Shown here: one piece after another, positions 15,738 through 16,377 of the stretch
Layout of the letters: every line of letters starts with the position of its first letter
Numbering within the stretch: the first letter of the stretch is position 1
Origin: Bacteroidales bacterium
GTDB lineage: Bacteria > Bacteroidota > Bacteroidia > Bacteroidales > Dysgonomonadaceae
Length of the DNA: 16,377 bases
NCBI GenBank assembly: GCA_012518155.1
Contig: JAAYTC010000191.1
Coordinates: 1-16,377 of the forward strand
Reading direction: 5' to 3'
The notes under the pieces: generated by a model
Databases searched by the model: none
The model's input: the letters and a program-made list of their open reading frames with translations, nothing else
Told to the model about the DNA's origin: nothing
Program-made: the position numbers and the translations under genes

Positions 15738-16377
15738 TTAAATTGAGTTCAGCAGCTTTTTTGCCTCGTTTAGTTTCTCTTCCCAGTCGTTGGAAGGCTC
15801 CATCGTATCAAAATAACTGATAGCCTCATCCAATTCGACCAGCTTTGCTTGAGCTTCGGGAGTGCTTTCCGCGTTATACTTTTTCCGAAGCACTCGTATT
15901 TTCTCCACATCCTGAATTCCCTCTATCAACCTTTCAAAGCGGATGGAGCTCCGTGCATCGGGGTAAACGATGTAGGTGTCTCCCGCCGGCCATGTGCGAA
16001 ATCGCGAGTCGGTCAACGGATTTTCGACCCACGAATTGTACGACCAGCGCAAGAAACCGTCGAGATCGAGTGCCGCCGCGTGCCACGCGGCATACACCGC
16101 CTCGCCGGAGGCTGAGAAAGTGAAGGTATTCGGGAATTTATCGGAACAACATACATAATAAGTGGTGTTCAGCCCTTTTTCCCTTCTTACCGCTATCTCT
16201 TCTTTAGTGGGTCGGGCACCCGCCCCCACGCAAATATCCTTAATCCACGGGTACTGCTGGTAACTCTTGTGATTGTCCGCGAGGGAAACGCCCAGCTCCG
16301 GTGCAAAACGATCCAAAACGCTCAACGCCGCTTTCATGTCGTCGGGGCCTCTTTCGTCCATCGCGATATTCGTGATC
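15738..16377 (-). CDS. GH123/DUF4091-type glycoside hydrolase, C-terminal part (cut by right window edge)
   Basis: Only the last 212 or so residues are inside the window; the frame stays open to the right edge and the start lies beyond it. It begins ITNIAMDERG, so the candidate catalytic Asp-Glu pair is included, followed by SLADNHKSYQ, FLRWSYNSW, TWPAGDTYIVYPDARSS and the same final LLNSI as the copy at 4275-6056. From the shared MDERG Met to the stop both are exactly 207 residues and about 75% identical by hand count, so the two are paralogues. It lies 67 bases upstream of the EEP-phosphoesterase fusion and is probably co-transcribed with it. Differences cluster in the C-terminal helical tail and around YYVCCSDKFPNTF. 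As with its partner, beta-GalNAc specificity is inferred from the family only. Confidence 0.9.
   Translation of the reverse strand, partial: ITNIAMDERGPDDMKAALSVLDRFAPELGVSLADNHKSYQQYPWIKDICVGAGARPTKEEIAVRREKGLNTTYYVCCSDKFPNTFTFSASGEAVYAAWHAAALDLDGFLRWSYNSWVENPLTDSRFRTWPAGDTYIVYPDARSSIRFERLIEGIQDVEKIRVLRKKYNAESTPEAQAKLVELDEAISYFDTMEPSNDWEEKLNEAKKLLNSI

Overview
The window reads as a chromosomal segment of a Bacteroidota bacterium, most likely order Bacteroidales. The reasons are the density of exported sulfatases and lipoproteins, the A/T-rich leaders without strong Shine-Dalgarno sequences, a TAnnTTTG-type promoter box, and protein families typical of Bacteroidales glycan-use loci. A Dysgonomonadaceae-like genus is my guess only. 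Base composition looks moderate throughout. I see no tRNA, rRNA, CRISPR array, insertion sequence or phage gene.

Layout from left to right: (1) 1-2359, minus strand: two exported S1-type sulfatases read leftward; the second continues past the left edge. (2) 2360-2781: a 422-base divergent intergenic region with a candidate promoter for the leftward pair and a degenerate tandem array with an exact 13-base period. (3) 2782-4182, plus strand: a third sulfatase, the only rightward gene, followed by a nested hairpin at 4189-4241 that probably terminates transcription from both sides. (4) 4275-9241, minus strand: a GH123/DUF4091-type glycoside hydrolase lipoprotein and two more sulfatase lipoproteins. 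(5) 9242-9545: a 304-base gap with a candidate promoter box and hairpins. (6) 9546-16377, minus strand: a Tat-signal lipoprotein of the xylose-isomerase-like TIM-barrel family, a CstA-family transporter, a lipoprotein FAD-dependent oxidoreductase, a fusion of an endonuclease/exonuclease/phosphatase (EEP) domain with a purple-acid-phosphatase-like metallophosphoesterase, and a second GH123/DUF4091 gene cut by the right edge.

How the genes may work together: all five sulfatases have serine at the formylglycine position, so they need a maturase of the anSME type, which is not in the window. The sulfatases would remove sulfate from a glycan, and the two GH123-type enzymes, a family known for beta-N-acetylgalactosaminidase activity, would remove an amino sugar. 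The exported FAD oxidoreductase and TIM-barrel protein suggest an additional redox or isomerisation step outside the cytoplasm. The EEP-phosphoesterase fusion suggests that the substrate carries phosphodiester or phosphomonoester groups. CstA may import a small product. The substrate is not decided by the sequence. No SusC/SusD pair, sensor or regulator lies in the window, so this may be part of a larger locus or an unconventional one. The least standard parts are the bifunctional phosphoesterase fusion, the oxidoreductase/CstA/TIM-barrel module inside a sulfatase cluster, the duplicated GH123 gene in each half of the leftward gene run, and the 13-base array.
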